NCBI RefSeq assembly: GCF_047496725.1
Contig: NC_132981.1
Location: forward strand, 5,112,001 to 5,176,000
Length of the DNA stretch: 64,000 nucleotides
Direction: 5' to 3'
DNA from: Anoplolepis gracilipes
Lineage: Eukaryota; Arthropoda; Insecta; Hymenoptera; Formicidae
A program made the position numbers and the translations under genes. Under the pieces are notes generated by a model, which saw only the letters and a list, made by a program, of their open reading frames with translations, was not told where the DNA came from and did no database searches. Below, piece after piece: positions 45,069 to 59,600 of this stretch. Within the stretch, counting starts at the first letter, position 1, and each line of letters begins with the position of its first letter.

Positions 45069-47538
45069 GTGTGTGTGAAGCTGGCGTATCATTTCGTGGA
45101 AACTCACAAATAATTAAGAGTTCTGACTTTATTTTCAATAGTTCTAGAGTTCTTGATGGTTTAAACAAATAGTTCTGGCGATTAAAGCAAAAAAAATTTT
45201 TTCGGACAAACTGAGATGCCAACTTCACGCAGCATCTCACTTTGTCCCACGACATTTTCGCTATCAGTAATTGTAGAAAATTGAAAGATCTATAGTTCTA
45301 GATGAGTTCTAAAAAGAGTTCTGCCACCCAAAAGCAGAAAAATGTTAATTAAGATAAAATAAAAAACAACAAATCCCATAGATACAGATCGAGGTGAGAT
45401 GCCGGTCGATTATCGGTAGTTCTGCTCAATATAAAACAGTTCTCATATAGTTCTAGGCTTGTGCAATGCCTTTCCAAAGAGTTCTGCCATTTAAAATAAT
45501 TAGATAATTTTTTAATTAATTATTATACCTGAAAATCGTGTAATTTCATACATAAAGGTGAGATGCCGGTCGATTATCGAGAGTTCTGTTCAAAATTAAA
45601 GAGAGTTCTGTAAAAAATTATCTAATTATTTTAAATGGCAGAACTCTTTGGAAAGGCATTGCACAAACCCAGAACTATATGAGAACTGTTTTATATTGAA
45701 CAGAACTCTCGATAATCGACCGGCATCTTACCTTTATGTATGAAATTACACGATTTTCGAGTATAATAATTAATTAAAAAATTATCTAATTATTTTAAAT
45801 GGCAGAACTCTTTGGAAAGGCATTGCACAAGCCCAGAACTATATGAGAACTGTTTTATATTGAATAGAACTATCGATAATCGACTGGCATCTCACCTTTA
45901 TGTATGAAATTACGCGTTTTTCGGGTATAATAATTAATTAAAAAATTATCTAAACATTTTAAATGGCAGAACTCTTTGGAAAGGCATTGTACAAGCCCAG
46001 AACTATATGAGAACTGTTTTATATTGAACAGAACTCTCGATAATCGACCGGCATCTCACCTTTATGTATGAAATTACGTGTTTTTCGGGTATAATAATTA
46101 ATTAAAAAATTATCGAAACATTTTAAATGGCAGAACTCTTTGGAAAGGCATTGTACAAGCCCAGAACTATATGAGAACTGTTTTATATTGAACAGAACTC
46201 TCGATAATCGACCGGCATCTCACCTTTATGTATGAAATTACGCGTTTTTCGGGTATAATAATTAATTAAAAAATTATCTAAACATTTTAAATGGCAGAAC
46301 TCTTTGGAAAGGCATTGTACAAGCCCAGAACTATATGAGAACTGTTTTATATTGAACAGAACTCTCGATAATCGACCGGCATCTCACCTTTATGTATGAA
46401 ATTATACGATTTTCGGGTATAATAATTAATTAAAAAATTATCTAATTATTTTAAATGGCAGAACTCTTTGGAAAGGCATTGCACAAGCCCAGAACTATAT
46501 GAGAACTGTTTTATGTTGAACAGAACTCTCGATAATCGACCGGCATCTCACCTTTATGTATGAAATTACGTGTTTTTCGGGTATAATAATTAATTAAAAA
46601 ATTATCGAAACATTTTAAATGGCAGAACTCTTTGGAAAGGCATTGTACAAGCCCAGAACTATATGAGAACTGTTTTATATTGAACAGAACTCTCGATAAT
46701 CGACCGGCATCTCACCTTTATGTATGAAATTACGCGTTTTTCGGGTATAATAATTAATTAAAAAATTATCTAAACATTTTAAATGGCAGAACTCTTTGGA
46801 AAGGCATTGTACAAGCCCAGAACTATATGAGAACTGTTTTATATTGAACAGAACTCTCGATAATCGACCGGCATCTCACCTTTATGTATGAAATTATACG
46901 ATTTTCGGGTATAATAATTAATTAAAAAATTATCTAATTATTTTAAATGGCAGAACTCTTTGGAAAGGCATTGCACAAGCCCAGAACTATATGAGAACTG
47001 TTTTATGTTGAACAGAACTCTCGATAATCGACCGGCATCTCACCTTTATGTATGAAATTACACGATTTTCGGGTATAATAATTAATTAAAAAATTATCTA
47101 ATTATTTTAAATGGCAGAACTCTTTGGAAAGGCATTGCACAAGCCTAGAACTATATGAGAACTGTTTTATATTGAGCAGAACTATCGATAATCGACCGGC
47201 ATCTCACCTCGATCTGTATCTATGGGATTCGTTGTTTATTTTATCTTAATTAACATTTTTCTGCTTTTGGGTGGCAGAACTCTTTTTAGAACTCATCTAG
47301 AACTATAGATCTTTCAATTTTCTACAATTACTGATAGCGAAAATGTCGTGGGACAAAGTGAGATGCTGCGTGAAGTTGGCATCTCAGTTTGTCTGAAGGC
47401 ATTTTTTTTGCTTTAATCGCCAGAACTATTTGTTTAAACCATCAAGAACTCTAGAACTATTGAAAATAAAGTCAGAACTCTTAATTATTTGTGAGTTTCC
47501 ACGAAATGATACGCCAACTTCACACACACCTCATTCAA
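45060..47538. mobile_element. Foldback-like element, copy B (with target duplications)
   Basis: Element 45069-47529, flanked by CTCATTCAA at 45060-45068 and 47530-47538. Same length, same repeats and same flanks as copy A, shifted by 11,697 bases. It was therefore copied with the surrounding segment and is not an independent insertion. Only scattered single-base differences were seen (for example a T in place of G near 45197). Confidence 0.85.
45638..47205. repeat. Ten 164-bp tandem repeats inside foldback copy B
   Basis: Same ten-unit array as in copy A, starting 11,697 bases further on, with the same variant order. No unit gain or loss since the duplication. Confidence 0.92.
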
Positions 47539-49184
47539 TTCATCATATTTAAATTTTGTTATTTAATTTAAAAAAGATTTTTTAATTTTGTTTAACTAAT
47601 TTTATGTACATTAAAAATACAGGATGTTTAAAGAACAACAGGGTTTTAAAAATTTATATTTAATTCAGTAAGTAAGATTTTTCAATCATTTTGTTTGCTT
47701 ACGTGTTCAATAAACTTGAAGTAATTTAAAGTTTTTATATATGAAGACGAATGTTTTTACGTCAATAAATGGCGCTCTCACAAAAATTTGAGTGAAAATG
47801 ATGCATCAATTGGATGACGTTGAGGACAAAAGAAATGGACCTTTTTTAAATTAATTTTTTTCAAAAATCAACAAAATGGTTCTCCACCCGAATATAGTCC
47901 GATCACATTTGTATCCGTACAGCGTTAGATATTTAAGTTTTGCACGTATTATATATTCACATATTAGTTTAATCGTCAATATCATCTAATAAATGCGTTT
48001 CACACAAATTATATGGAAGCACCAAACATCAAAAATTTGTTTTTATATATATAAAAACTTTTTTTAAAATATTTTTTTGATTACGAAAGAAACAATTTAA
48101 TTAATTATCATAAATTAAGAAAAAAGTTGTTTTTCCGTAGCCCACTAAAATATTTTCCAACTATCCTAAAGATTACACTAGATTAATATTGTCACATATA
48201 ATAAAAACCAAATATAAAGCATTTATTATATGCGCCTATTATAAACATTCTCTGTTGATTTTATCGAGAGCTGTTTTACAATACGCACTACGCAAAGACT
48301 GAAAGTTTTCTAAGCATGCATACTGCTTTTTATTGTAAACTGTTTGTTTTCATTGTTGAGGAAGTGGAATGAATCATTGTGAACCATCCAAACAAGCGCG
48401 CACATATATACACGCGCACGCGCATACAAACCCACGCACGCAGTATACTATTGAATATTTTAACGCATTTGTACATGACAGTGATATGCCACAAATTATT
48501 GGTTTCTGTGTGATGCAATTCAAATATGTAGATAATACTCATATAAAATATTTAAATAAGTTCTATTTATTACGTTTAATATTTACGTAAGATTGTTCGA
48601 TGTTGATTAGAATATATTTGTAATTGCTCTATTTAATAACTTATTATGTATTTTTATGATGCAACTTATTTTGCGAATCATAAAAGCACATGTGATAAAA
48701 TGTTAATATATTTAATATAAAGATATTTATCTACAAGATGTTTTTGCAAATGTATTACTCAAAGGTATCTTTTCTTTATAAAATAGGACTCATATATGTA
48801 ATAATAGAATAATCTTTCTTGTGAAATTATGATTAGATTGCGGCGAAATTAATATGTATTTGTGATGCTTATTACATTCTAATGAACAGAAATAAGTATC
48901 TTAGGTAATTAAGAGTTGAGAGATTGTATAAATTTTGTAATTGTTACATGTTGTACGTTGTTATATATAACAATACTTCATATTTACATTATTTTGTTTA
49001 TTTCTATAATAAGAAAATTTCTAGAAAAAAAATAATTATCATTTTATAATATAAAATTATGAAACAGAGATGTGAGCATTAATAACTATTTAAATAAAGA
49101 ATTATATAATAGGTATAATATAATTATTTTTTCAAGGTAAATAACTTCTCGTGAATTGTCAAAAAAATAGATGTTTTAAAATAT
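47539..49184. other. Distal spacer between foldback copy B and gene 5
   Basis: Near-copy of 35842-37487; AT-rich, no supported gene. It includes the unit boundary near 48924. Confidence 0.5.
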
Positions 49185-49190
49185 TTTATT
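49185..49190 (-). terminator. Poly(A) signal AATAAA of gene 5
   Basis: AATAAA on the minus strand about 140 bases after the stop codon, conserved in all copies. Confidence 0.55.
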
Positions 49191-49329
49191 TTCTTATACA
49201 ATCAAATAGGTGTACTTTGATTGGAGTCAAGCGAAATACCTTTATTTAGCTGAATCATATTGTTAATTAATTACGAGGCATTGTTGTCTTACTTTTAAGT
49301 GCATTTTCTTTATATTCCTAAATGTAATC

Positions 49330-50743
49330 TTAAGATTTTGACCTTAGCCCGAATAATACAGTGATGAAGAAAATCACTATGTATGCGACACTCACTAGAA
49401 TACCCATGTAAACTTCTTTTTCGTTTAGGGTATAGCCCTTAAAAATGACTGCTCTCATGGCTATTGAGGGTAAAGCCGGCGGCATGCAGTAGCAAACATA
49501 GCGAACCATCTTTGGCATTGCCTCTATCGGCCATATAGCTCCTGTAATTGTATTCAATTACAAAAAAGGTTTCATTAATATAAATTAATAATTCTATTCT
49601 GCATGAACTTTATCGATATTAGGTTTAATTAGATAAACTTTTGTTAGTTTTTTTTTTTTTCATATTATTGATCAAATCTACGTCTTTCATTATACATTTT
49701 CTTATGTGTGTGTGTATATATATATACACATAAGAAAATAAAACATATTTAAGGAAACTTTAGAATTAATTTTATATGCAATACTGCTAAATTTAATATT
49801 CTATATTGCCATTTGTGTAAAGTACAATACTAATAATATAAATAAAATACTAATAATATAAATATAAATAAAAAAGGTAATTGGTGTCAAAATGGAGAAA
49901 ATATGGAACCTTACCGCTTAGCATTACTAGTGGACCAAAACTACCAATTGATGTATAATTTGCCATAGTGTGAGTCTTACATGTAACGGATATGAAGAAA
50001 CCTGAGAATGTATTACACGATGAAAGATTAATTACATTAATTTTTTATTATTTATTAATTTATAATATTTTTACCGCTTGCGTTTCTTTTGAGACATCAT
50101 GTAGAGTATTTACCGTACATTAGTCCACTAAGACCGCCAAGAAACATGAGGAAGAATACATAGAAATAGGATCCTTCACATTTTAAACCCCATACAGGAA
50201 AGATTAGGCACATTGTCACCATAACATGAATAAATATGAGAATAGTCTGAGTGAGAACGTGAGCTAGTAAGATTTCCCTGTTCTTGACACCTGTTATACA
50301 CACTCACGTGTTATTATAGTAAAAACAATTGCAAATAAAAAGGAAATCGATAATTGGAAAATAATCTTATAGAAAAATAATCCCTGATTAAAATAAATTA
50401 TATACCTTGAACCAAATTTCTGTCCCAAACACCCTCCAGCCGGTCTGAGATTATCAAGAAGGTGGAAAGTGTGGTAGAGAGAAAAAAAGGCAACCTAAGC
50501 AAGTGTAATTTTAGCAAAAAAATGATCGCGTTGATATATTTATTATTTATATGTATTAAGATTGCGTATATTTACGTTCGAGTCTATACGTGTATACTAA
50601 CGTCATTAATAAACTCGGTGTAAAAAAATAGTCATAACCATCATCCATAGTACCATAAACCGTATCAAACTGAAATTGATTAAAATTTTATTATTTTATT
50701 TTTACTTTATTATAATGCTGTGCATTATCAAAAAATTATAACA

Positions 50744-50800
<57 letters not shown>

Positions 50801-53800
50801 ACTCACTCGAATAGGCACATTGCCCAATTTTGACGGATATTTACACTCTTTCATCAAATCTTCAAAAATTTCAAAGAAACGTTCGTAAAGCTTTTTCACC
50901 ATAAATTGTCCAATTTGCATATCTGTAACAAAAATCTTAAATTTTAATAACTCTGTCAATGAACTATTTTAATTAATTAGCATGCTGTTAGTTAAGATGT
51001 TTAGAATCTAAAATAGTTTGTGTCTTAATTGGATTTCTTTTACTCAAAATAATTTTCTGTTAAGTTACTTAAGTCTAAAAATTAAATTAAGCTTTATTAT
51101 ATCAAACGCAATATAAATAATATAAACATACCACCCATATCGAGAAATACGTCAATCTCATTGGGCAGAATGTCTTTTGTCTTAATGAATGCGAAGCCAT
51201 CAATTCGTCTCTGTAAAGCTTCGGAAAAGTTGTGGCTAAAGTGCATTACGCCCACAAGATCACCGTCGTGTGCAGCATTAGTCGCTTCAGACATATCGTT
51301 ATAATATTTCTGAAAACAAAAATATTAATAAAAATTTTTTTTTAATCAAAAATATATATAAATAATAGGTGTTGTAATATATAAAAAATATTTTTTTCAT
51401 AAGTTTTACGTTAATAAATTTCAGATTTTATATCGCAATGATTCTCCGAGGAACATATATACATCCGTATTTTAACAATAGTATGATCATCGGTTTATAT
51501 TCAAATAATTTTGCTAAAAGGAATAACAAAAACAATTTGTATATGATTGATTTTCAAAATCACTGAACCTGATTTGCGATAGAATTGCCATACTCGCGAA
51601 GAAATCTACAGCTGAGATTATGAAAGCGGCAGGTGAGGCTCTCTTCATCATACCAGACGCTGCCGATGTTGTTGCCGTAATCGCAGTTACCAGCTTCATA
51701 ATTGATAATACCAATCGTTAAGTCTTTTGGATCACCACCGACCCCGACAAAAAATGTGGCGATTTGTATGAGTGGGAAAAACACCGCAAAAACTAAAGTT
51801 CTGTAGAAATATACTATTTATTATTATCATTATCGTTGTCACGTGGATCTCATGTACCAATCCATAAAACTGAATTTTTCAAAATATAACATATTGTATG
51901 CAATATGTATTGTACTGATTAAAAAAAATATGGCAAAAATTGAGATTAAAATAGTTAAAACTTTTTTATAGTTTATATAAATACACTCTCCCCATAAGAA
52001 AGTTAATTATTGACAGTTGACAGATACTTACGCATAAAAACGAACAAATTGAGTTATATTCTTTATCATTAAAGCCTTGAATCTTTTCAATGCTGAGACA
52101 TTATATATCGATCTCGCTTGGCACTTCATGTTTCGATCCTTAACATAATTTATTTTTCTTTACATATTACTGATTTATATACATTGTTCTTTTTTATATC
52201 AGCAAAAATAGCATAAATTGTTTCATATATACTTTTATTCGTTTATAACTATCTTCATCTTGATGTAACGTATCATTTTCAGTATCTTTGACTTCTTGAA
52301 CTTCGGAAACATTTTCATTCATTTCGTTATTTTGCGACTGACACAGATTTACGAACACCTCCTCTAAGGACGAACATTGAAATCGCTCTAGCAATTTCTG
52401 CGGCGACGATTCCGCCAACAATTTACCACGTCTCATCAACCCAATCTGCGTAGCATCAGATATATTAAAAATGTTTACCGAAATGAGATCAATAAAGAAT
52501 AAAATTCACCACATTAGCATCTTTAGCTTCCTCGATATAATGTGTCGTCATTAACACGGTGATACCTTCCTCCTGAGTGATCCTAGTTAGATAGAGCCAG
52601 ATGCTGCATAAAGAAAAAGTACATTTGAATACATTTTTCATCGGCATATGTGAGGTGTTCAAAGAGAGGAATTTTTTCAAAATCTACTTGCTTTTCCCTT
52701 AAAATTGGATCCAGCCCTACGGTAGGTTCGTCCAAAATCAGAAGTTCTGGACTGTGAATCAACGCAGCAGCGAAGGAGACTCTTCTTTGTTGTCCCCCGC
52801 TTATGTTTTTTATGAGACAGTTAGTCGGCGGCAGTTGGAGCAATTCCGATAGAAATTTCTGTCTCGCATCTTAAAAACAACAAACGAGATTGCATCTGTG
52901 TGTTTCGAACTAATTTACGTCACGTCATAAAATCTCGCAAATACAAACGAGATATTCAGAATAAAAATTGTGCCATCTCAAGAGTATCTCATGAAACTGA
53001 AATTTTTAGAAGCATGCAATATTGTATGTGGTGAAGCAATATATTTTTCTATTTCTACCGATCTCTTTGTCCTCGAGTCCGTTAATCCTGCCGAAGTAAT
53101 ACAAGGCTCCGCTCACGCTGAACTCTCCGACCAAGGAGATCTGCTGTGGCATGTAGCCCACACGAGGCCCAGGGATGCCGGAGCCCGGTTTACCTGGATG
53201 TCCTCCCAGAATCCATATGTTTCCCTTGTTGAGATTCTTAATTCCGACGATGCAGGATAATAATGTTGTTTTGCCGCAACCGCTTGGACCTAACAGTGCG
53301 TATCTGTTTTAGACAATATGAGAAAATCGAGTTGTTTTAACAATAGTTAAGTTTATAATTTAGATGACACGTGATATTAAATATGAATATATGCACGTAA
53401 ATTGTAGATAAACTTTTCTTAATCTCGCGATAAATAATTTTGGTTATTAATTATTCTCAGGGTATTTTCATTTAAAATGTCATCTATTCTTATCTAATTG
53501 CATTTCGTGCCTTATCGAAGAACACGATTTCTTTCGCGATTTATAATCAGTTAATATGAAACTGACAAATGCAAATCGTTAATAAAATCATTGGTCATAT
53601 TTTCTTACTACTTTAATCATTAAATACAAGTGAATGTAACGATAGCAACCTATTATCGGTATAGTGGTACATAGATATATAAAATCTAAATTTTCGAGAG
53701 TTTGTTTATGAAATGTCGAGAAATAAACTTAACACTATACTGCACATTGAATATATTTATTCGTAATGCTTAAAGTTTGAAAAATGTTCAAGTTTGTAAT

Positions 53801-54156
53801 TACGTGATGATGTACATGTGTATGATTGTGTATGATTGATATATGTATATACATATAAAGATTTTTTTTATATTTGACGAATAACGTCCGAAATTATATA
53901 AATAATCTTATAAATCAATATAATTGTCTGTTTTGAGCATCTGTTTCAATTTTTTGGGAAACTTTTAGTTGCAATTAATTGGTTTAAAGTGAAACTCGTT
54001 AATGAAACTTAACCTAATCTTTTGTCTAACCTAATGAATAACTATTACATACATGGAACCTTTCGGGACGGTCATGTTCAGGCCGTCGAATATTGGTTCA
54101 TCTTGTACATAATACTTGACGGCATTCTTCACGAGCACTGCATTTTCTTGCACCAT
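49330..54156 (-). CDS. ABCH-type ABC half-transporter, copy 5 (chimeric 5' end)
   Basis: Intact 698-residue half-transporter. Exons are 54053-54156, 53059-53303, 52692-52869, 52510-52603, 52233-52445, 52032-52138, 51569-51800, 51135-51309, 50807-50922, 50602-50669, 50406-50494, 50114-50290, 49915-50001 and 49330-49541. Motifs are as in the other copies. Exons 2-14 are close to genes 3/4, with a few changes (LPPTN for LPSTN, ESSPQK for ESSSQK, KTKD for KTED). Exon 1 is gene-2-like: MVQENAVLVKN, donor gtatgt, in-frame TAA upstream of the ATG. Intron 1 is only 749 bases, against about 1750-2480 in the others. The acceptor before the start region is AAG rather than CAG. It is the first gene of the array in transcription order and has a different upstream region from genes 1, 3 and 4. 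Confidence 0.87.
49696..49739. repeat. Inverted repeat in intron 13 of gene 5
   Basis: Same 14-base arms as in genes 3 and 4. Confidence 0.8.
50749..50795. repeat. (AT)n microsatellite in intron 9 of gene 5
   Basis: About 23 AT units; its length differs from the matching repeats in genes 3 and 4. Confidence 0.9.
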
Positions 54157-55413
54157 CTTGCAGAACGGCGAAGATTATTCGTTCAGCGATCAAACTTTAA
54201 CATATTTTTGTTTTCGATAATTTGAACGCTGACTAGTCTTCCTTAAGCGACTAGTATTTGATGATTATTTTTACAATATTTCTGTTTTGATATTCACGTA
54301 ATACTACTTAATATATAATTTTAAACAATAGAAAATAACGAATTTAATTAAAAGGTATTTGCGTAAAAAAGAAAATGAATAACTAACACATATTGATATT
54401 ATGTATTCAACAACTATATTTCGTTCCATTTTACGGATATCAGTCGTATTATTTACCATTTTCTTACAGAAATTACTTTTATATGATTGTACATAATTTG
54501 GATTATATCAATCATATAATTGGTTTAAAAAGTATATAAAATTCCATTTAATTTGTTAATCAAATTTTATGTTATTTAATTTAAAAAGAAATTTCTTTAA
54601 TTTTGTTTAGCTAATATAATGTACATTAAAAAATACAGGGCAATTAAAGAATACTAGGATTTTAAAAATCATATTTAATTCAGTTAGTTAAGTAAGATAC
54701 ATTCATTTTGTTTATTTGATGTAAATTGGTGCATATTTTTTAATTAAATCTTGATTGGCTTTTGTTAAGAAGCATTTTTTTGATATTTTATTCTTTTTTT
54801 TTTTTGCATTATATTTTTTAGTGTATTTTTTATATTTGCTATATCTATATATTACTAATATATGCCACACTAATCAAAATCCTGTGTAACATTTTTTTCT
54901 GCTTCCAAAAGATACTTACGATGTATGTAAATTTTCTTCCGAAACAATTTCTTCTTTAAAAATATTTTTTCGATCACAAAAAGGGACAATTCAATTAATT
55001 ATCAGAAATTAAGAAAAAAATTGTTTTTCCGCAGTCCACAGAAATATTTTCCAATTATCCTAAAGATTATATTGGATTAATATTGTCACACATAATTAAA
55101 AAAAAAATATATATATATATATATATTTATATGTTTGTATATGTAAGGTATTGACGAAAAAGTATTTACAAACGATAATAAAATACTATATATATTACAG
55201 GTTTAAAGAAATTTTAAAGGGTTTATTTTAATATATGCAACTATTATAAACATTCTCTGTTGATTTTATCGAGATCTGTTTTACAGTACACGCTACGCGA
55301 AGACTGAAAGTATTCTAAGTTTGCATACTGCTTTTTATTGTACATTGTCTGTTTACCTTGCTAGGGAAACGGAATCATTAGACGTTTTTCAGCAAGCAAC
55401 ACAGGCGACACAA

Positions 55414-55463
55414 TGTCCATTAATGTGAGAAAGAACATTCGTTGTGTCTCACACTAATGGACA
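55414..55463. repeat. Inverted repeat upstream of gene 5
   Basis: 17-base arms (55414-55430 and 55447-55463) with one mismatch and a 16-base loop, directly before the CA repeat. No function can be assigned. Confidence 0.7.
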
Positions 55464-55511
55464 CAGTATTACACTATGTCGTCTGTGTCGCTCGTTCGTG
55501 TGAATCACACG

Positions 55512-55782
<271 letters not shown>

Positions 55783-56670
55783 CCATGTATTATTGAATAT
55801 TTTCACGCATTTATGCATGACAGTGATATGTCACAAATTATTGGTTTCTGTGTTTTACAATTCACATGTAAATAATACATTAAATACATTAACCTTTACT
55901 TTGTTTTTTGTCATTTTCTAATCGTACAGGTGGGTCAGCAAATTTTTGATAAGTTTATTAATATGTAAAAGTGTTTTTAAAAATCTAGAAAAATTTGTAT
56001 ACGATATTTGAGCATTCTACATAAAGATTAAAATAATAAATTTGAAAAATAATGTATTTACATATATTTTTTTAATCGTTTTCGAGAAATTGAGGTTTTT
56101 AGAAAAATCACAAACAAAAATAGTCACCAGTATCAGAATAAATGTTAAATAAATTAAACTTATTACGTAATACTTATGTAAGATCATATAATGACGATTA
56201 ATTTGTACTTGTAATTACTTTATTTAATAACTTATTATGTACAATTTTGTATTATTATGATGCAACTTATTGTGCGAATCATACAAACATACGTAATAAA
56301 ATATAAAATATTTAATATATACAGATATTTATTTACAAGATATTTGTGTAAAGATTGATGCGCCGACAAATGCTCTCAGGCTTAACGTATAATGGAGAAA
56401 ATATTAGGAATAAAAGTAAATCGTATTAAATGTGAGGAAGAACAATTTGGAATTATTTTACTTTAAACAAGAGAATGGAATGGATTAATTATTATTATTA
56501 TTTAAAAGTATCTTTTTTATAAAATAAGACTTATATACATAATAATAATAGAATAATCTTTCTTGTGAAATTATGACTAGTTTGCGATGAAATTAATATT
56601 TGTCGTGCTTATGTGGTAATGAACGGAAGCATATATTTCAGGTAATTAAAAGTTGAGTCAATGTGAGATT

Positions 56671-59600
56671 AGAATCATAAATCACACGCGTAATTTATGA
56701 GGTTTTTTATACTTTAATTTCGAATAATTACGATCATTAACAATCTACAGGCAATTTTATATCACGATAACACGATAGTTATCGCTGCACGCGCGGACAC
56801 GATTATCATTCGCTTAATTAGCTTTTCGTCTTTGTATTCATTCATATCGTCCGATCGCAATTTCATTAATTAGTCTTTCTCGCTAGTTGTTTATGTAATT
56901 TTACCGTAATTAAGAGTGTCGTAATATCAGAATTGTTCGACAAACATTTTCGAGAGAACATAAAGCGCGACGCGCAATGAAAAAGCTTCTCACGTATTTA
57001 ATTTATTCAATTTACAAAGCGCGCACAGGTACTTGCGAAGTTTCGTGAGCGCAAATTAAATCCTTTTCATGCAAATACTCAATTAACCAGTATTTCGGTG
57101 TCTGTGCCGCAACGTGCGTGTACGCATGACATGAATGCAAGTGTATTATACGCATAGTCGGAACGCTAAGACGTATCAAAGGGATGGCGGCAGTAGCATA
57201 GATAGAACTTGTAAATTTTCCCGCGAAGCTCAACTTTTCGTTACGTTAAATTATATATATAATTATATATATCTCTGAATATTAATATAACTTTTCATCA
57301 TCAATGTATGCATCCATCATTTGTCGTATATATAAATAATTTCAAATGTTGAAAGATAAAAAGTTATTTAAAATAAATATATATTTCTCTTGACATGATA
57401 GTTACGAATTTAATCAAATTAATAATTAAGATTATTATTTAATAAAAGAGATCTCTTAACGAAGCAGCTTTTTGATCTAAAATATTTCGCATTTCTTGAT
57501 GTCTTTACTGATACTTGAAAAGGAATGTACTCATAAATGTCCCTTATTGGGCCTGATTTGGCCGTTTTGTTCACGTTTCTGACCGGTAATTATTTCTTTA
57601 GCAAATATTCTCCCTATTGGCTAACTCGGTCGCTTGTTTCGCTTTTATTAAACCCCGTCCACGATTCCTCTTCGCCGCATCTCGCCCGTCTTTCATTCCT
57701 GGCACGAGATTTTAATAAAACGCGATATTAAAGGTATTAAGTGCGCAGTCATCGTCTGGGCGGTAACCAGAGCTACGTGGTTCACAAAAGGGCCGGCGCG
57801 AATTTCTTGTGCTTCTGTCAAGCCCCTTGAACTCGCAACGATTATTGCAATTGTCATAACACGCAGGGAGAAAAAGAAAGAGTCACATTCCGAGTAGAGT
57901 TTTTAAAGCGACGATTGTCCGTTTGTTCGTTTCTGGAAACAATAAAAATAAATTAAGATATTTTTATCGCGTTAAAAATTGAAAAACATAAGAGAATAAA
58001 ATCTCGAGAAAAATAAACATGACATTTTATTTTTCTATACATTTCAATTGAAACAGCTTTATAGAATTAAGAATTATTCACAATTAAATATCAAAATATA
58101 AATTTACGACAAAGAATCAACTTCTTTCTCGGATACAGATGACCTTTTCTGCAAAGAACTACACTTATGAAGAATGTTTTGTGGATGCGTGTGTAAAAAA
58201 ATGAAGACTAAAATTGAGACTCTCTCTTAATTTACCTTCATGCTTGTTTGGCGTCAACGTTTGTGAACTTGAAAAGTATAAGCGCTGCATATAAACACGT
58301 ACGTCTTGAGCATTTCGTGGAGAGGCGATTTTGCAAATCTCGCCGGGGGAAAATAATGCAAACCCGCCGTCGACCTCGCCGTCGTCGCGCGAGAATGAGG
58401 GGGTTCATGAATTTTTCAACCGCGCCATTAATAGATGCTCTGCGAACCGCGTGAAGAACGTCATGCCGTGCTCGGCGACGTCTTTGATGCGTCTAAAACA
58501 AAAAGAACCTGCCGCGGGGACACGTCGACCGAGGTAAAGGGGTCCGCCTTTTTTCCGTATCACCGTCACTCCGTATCACTCTCCTCTCCTGCGGATAAGA
58601 AACGACCGCAGACCCGGGGCCGAATGGATCGCCCGGAGAAAAACTCCGCTACCGCTCCTTCTTCTTTGACCCGTTCGCCATCATTCCTAGAAGCATCGCC
58701 ACGAGGGAAACTTTCCGACGATAAAACGAGAGATCTCTTTTTGCTCGCCCGCGCCTTCTGTCGCCTCTGTCTCTTTCTCTTTCAGCTTGACTCGCGTATC
58801 CCGAGGTCTATAAATTCCTCGGCATCTTACCGCGCTTCGAGTGCGCGTCATTAATAACGACGTTGAGCCACCCACCGGGTCGAAGACGAGACCCTTGTCT
58901 GTGCACAGACGTGGCATTCCGCAAAAGCGACACTATAAGCGGTCGGAACAGGTGGTGCTCGGTTTGGTGATGCGATCAGGACTTAAGTTTCCTCAGCGCA
59001 AACATGTAGTCGACGTCGAGAAGAACGACGTTGGACAGGGGCAGATGGACGATTACAACGATAGTCGCAAGAACGATAGACGGATCATCAAGCAGAGTTC
59101 GAGTTGATTAAGTTATTACAAATTTTATTTTATTTTATATAGACTTGTCTATTTTAAATTATAATTAAATGTCATATTGTGATAAATCAGGATCTACAGT
59201 TATTATGAGATACAAATATTATATTCTATCATTTTGATATTATGTTTTAACGTCTCTACACAATATTTAGCTATTATAGTTATTTACATATAAGGTTGCA
59301 TAAAGTGTTTTTCTTTTTCTCAAGTTTGATTATCTTTGATCATTGGGAATTGGTGCGTAGAAAAAAAAAAAAGAATTAACGTTAAACACGACCGATTTTC
59401 GATTCCATTTTCACGGCGATTATAGTTCATTACTGTGCGAAACTTTGTCGCGTCGCTCGTTATGAACCGTACTGCGATCATGAAACTTCGTTAATTGCTG
59501 GAGCTTTTTATGAGGTCCTGAAAACGAAAACGACAGCGCCGAGGATATATCGAATCGTTATAAAAAGACACGACGATTTATAGCTGACTTGGTTCATTAG

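Noticed and set aside
58435..58854. 139-codon plus-strand frame in a GC-rich patch
   Set aside because: Several overlapping frames are open at the same time because of composition, and no domain is recognisable.
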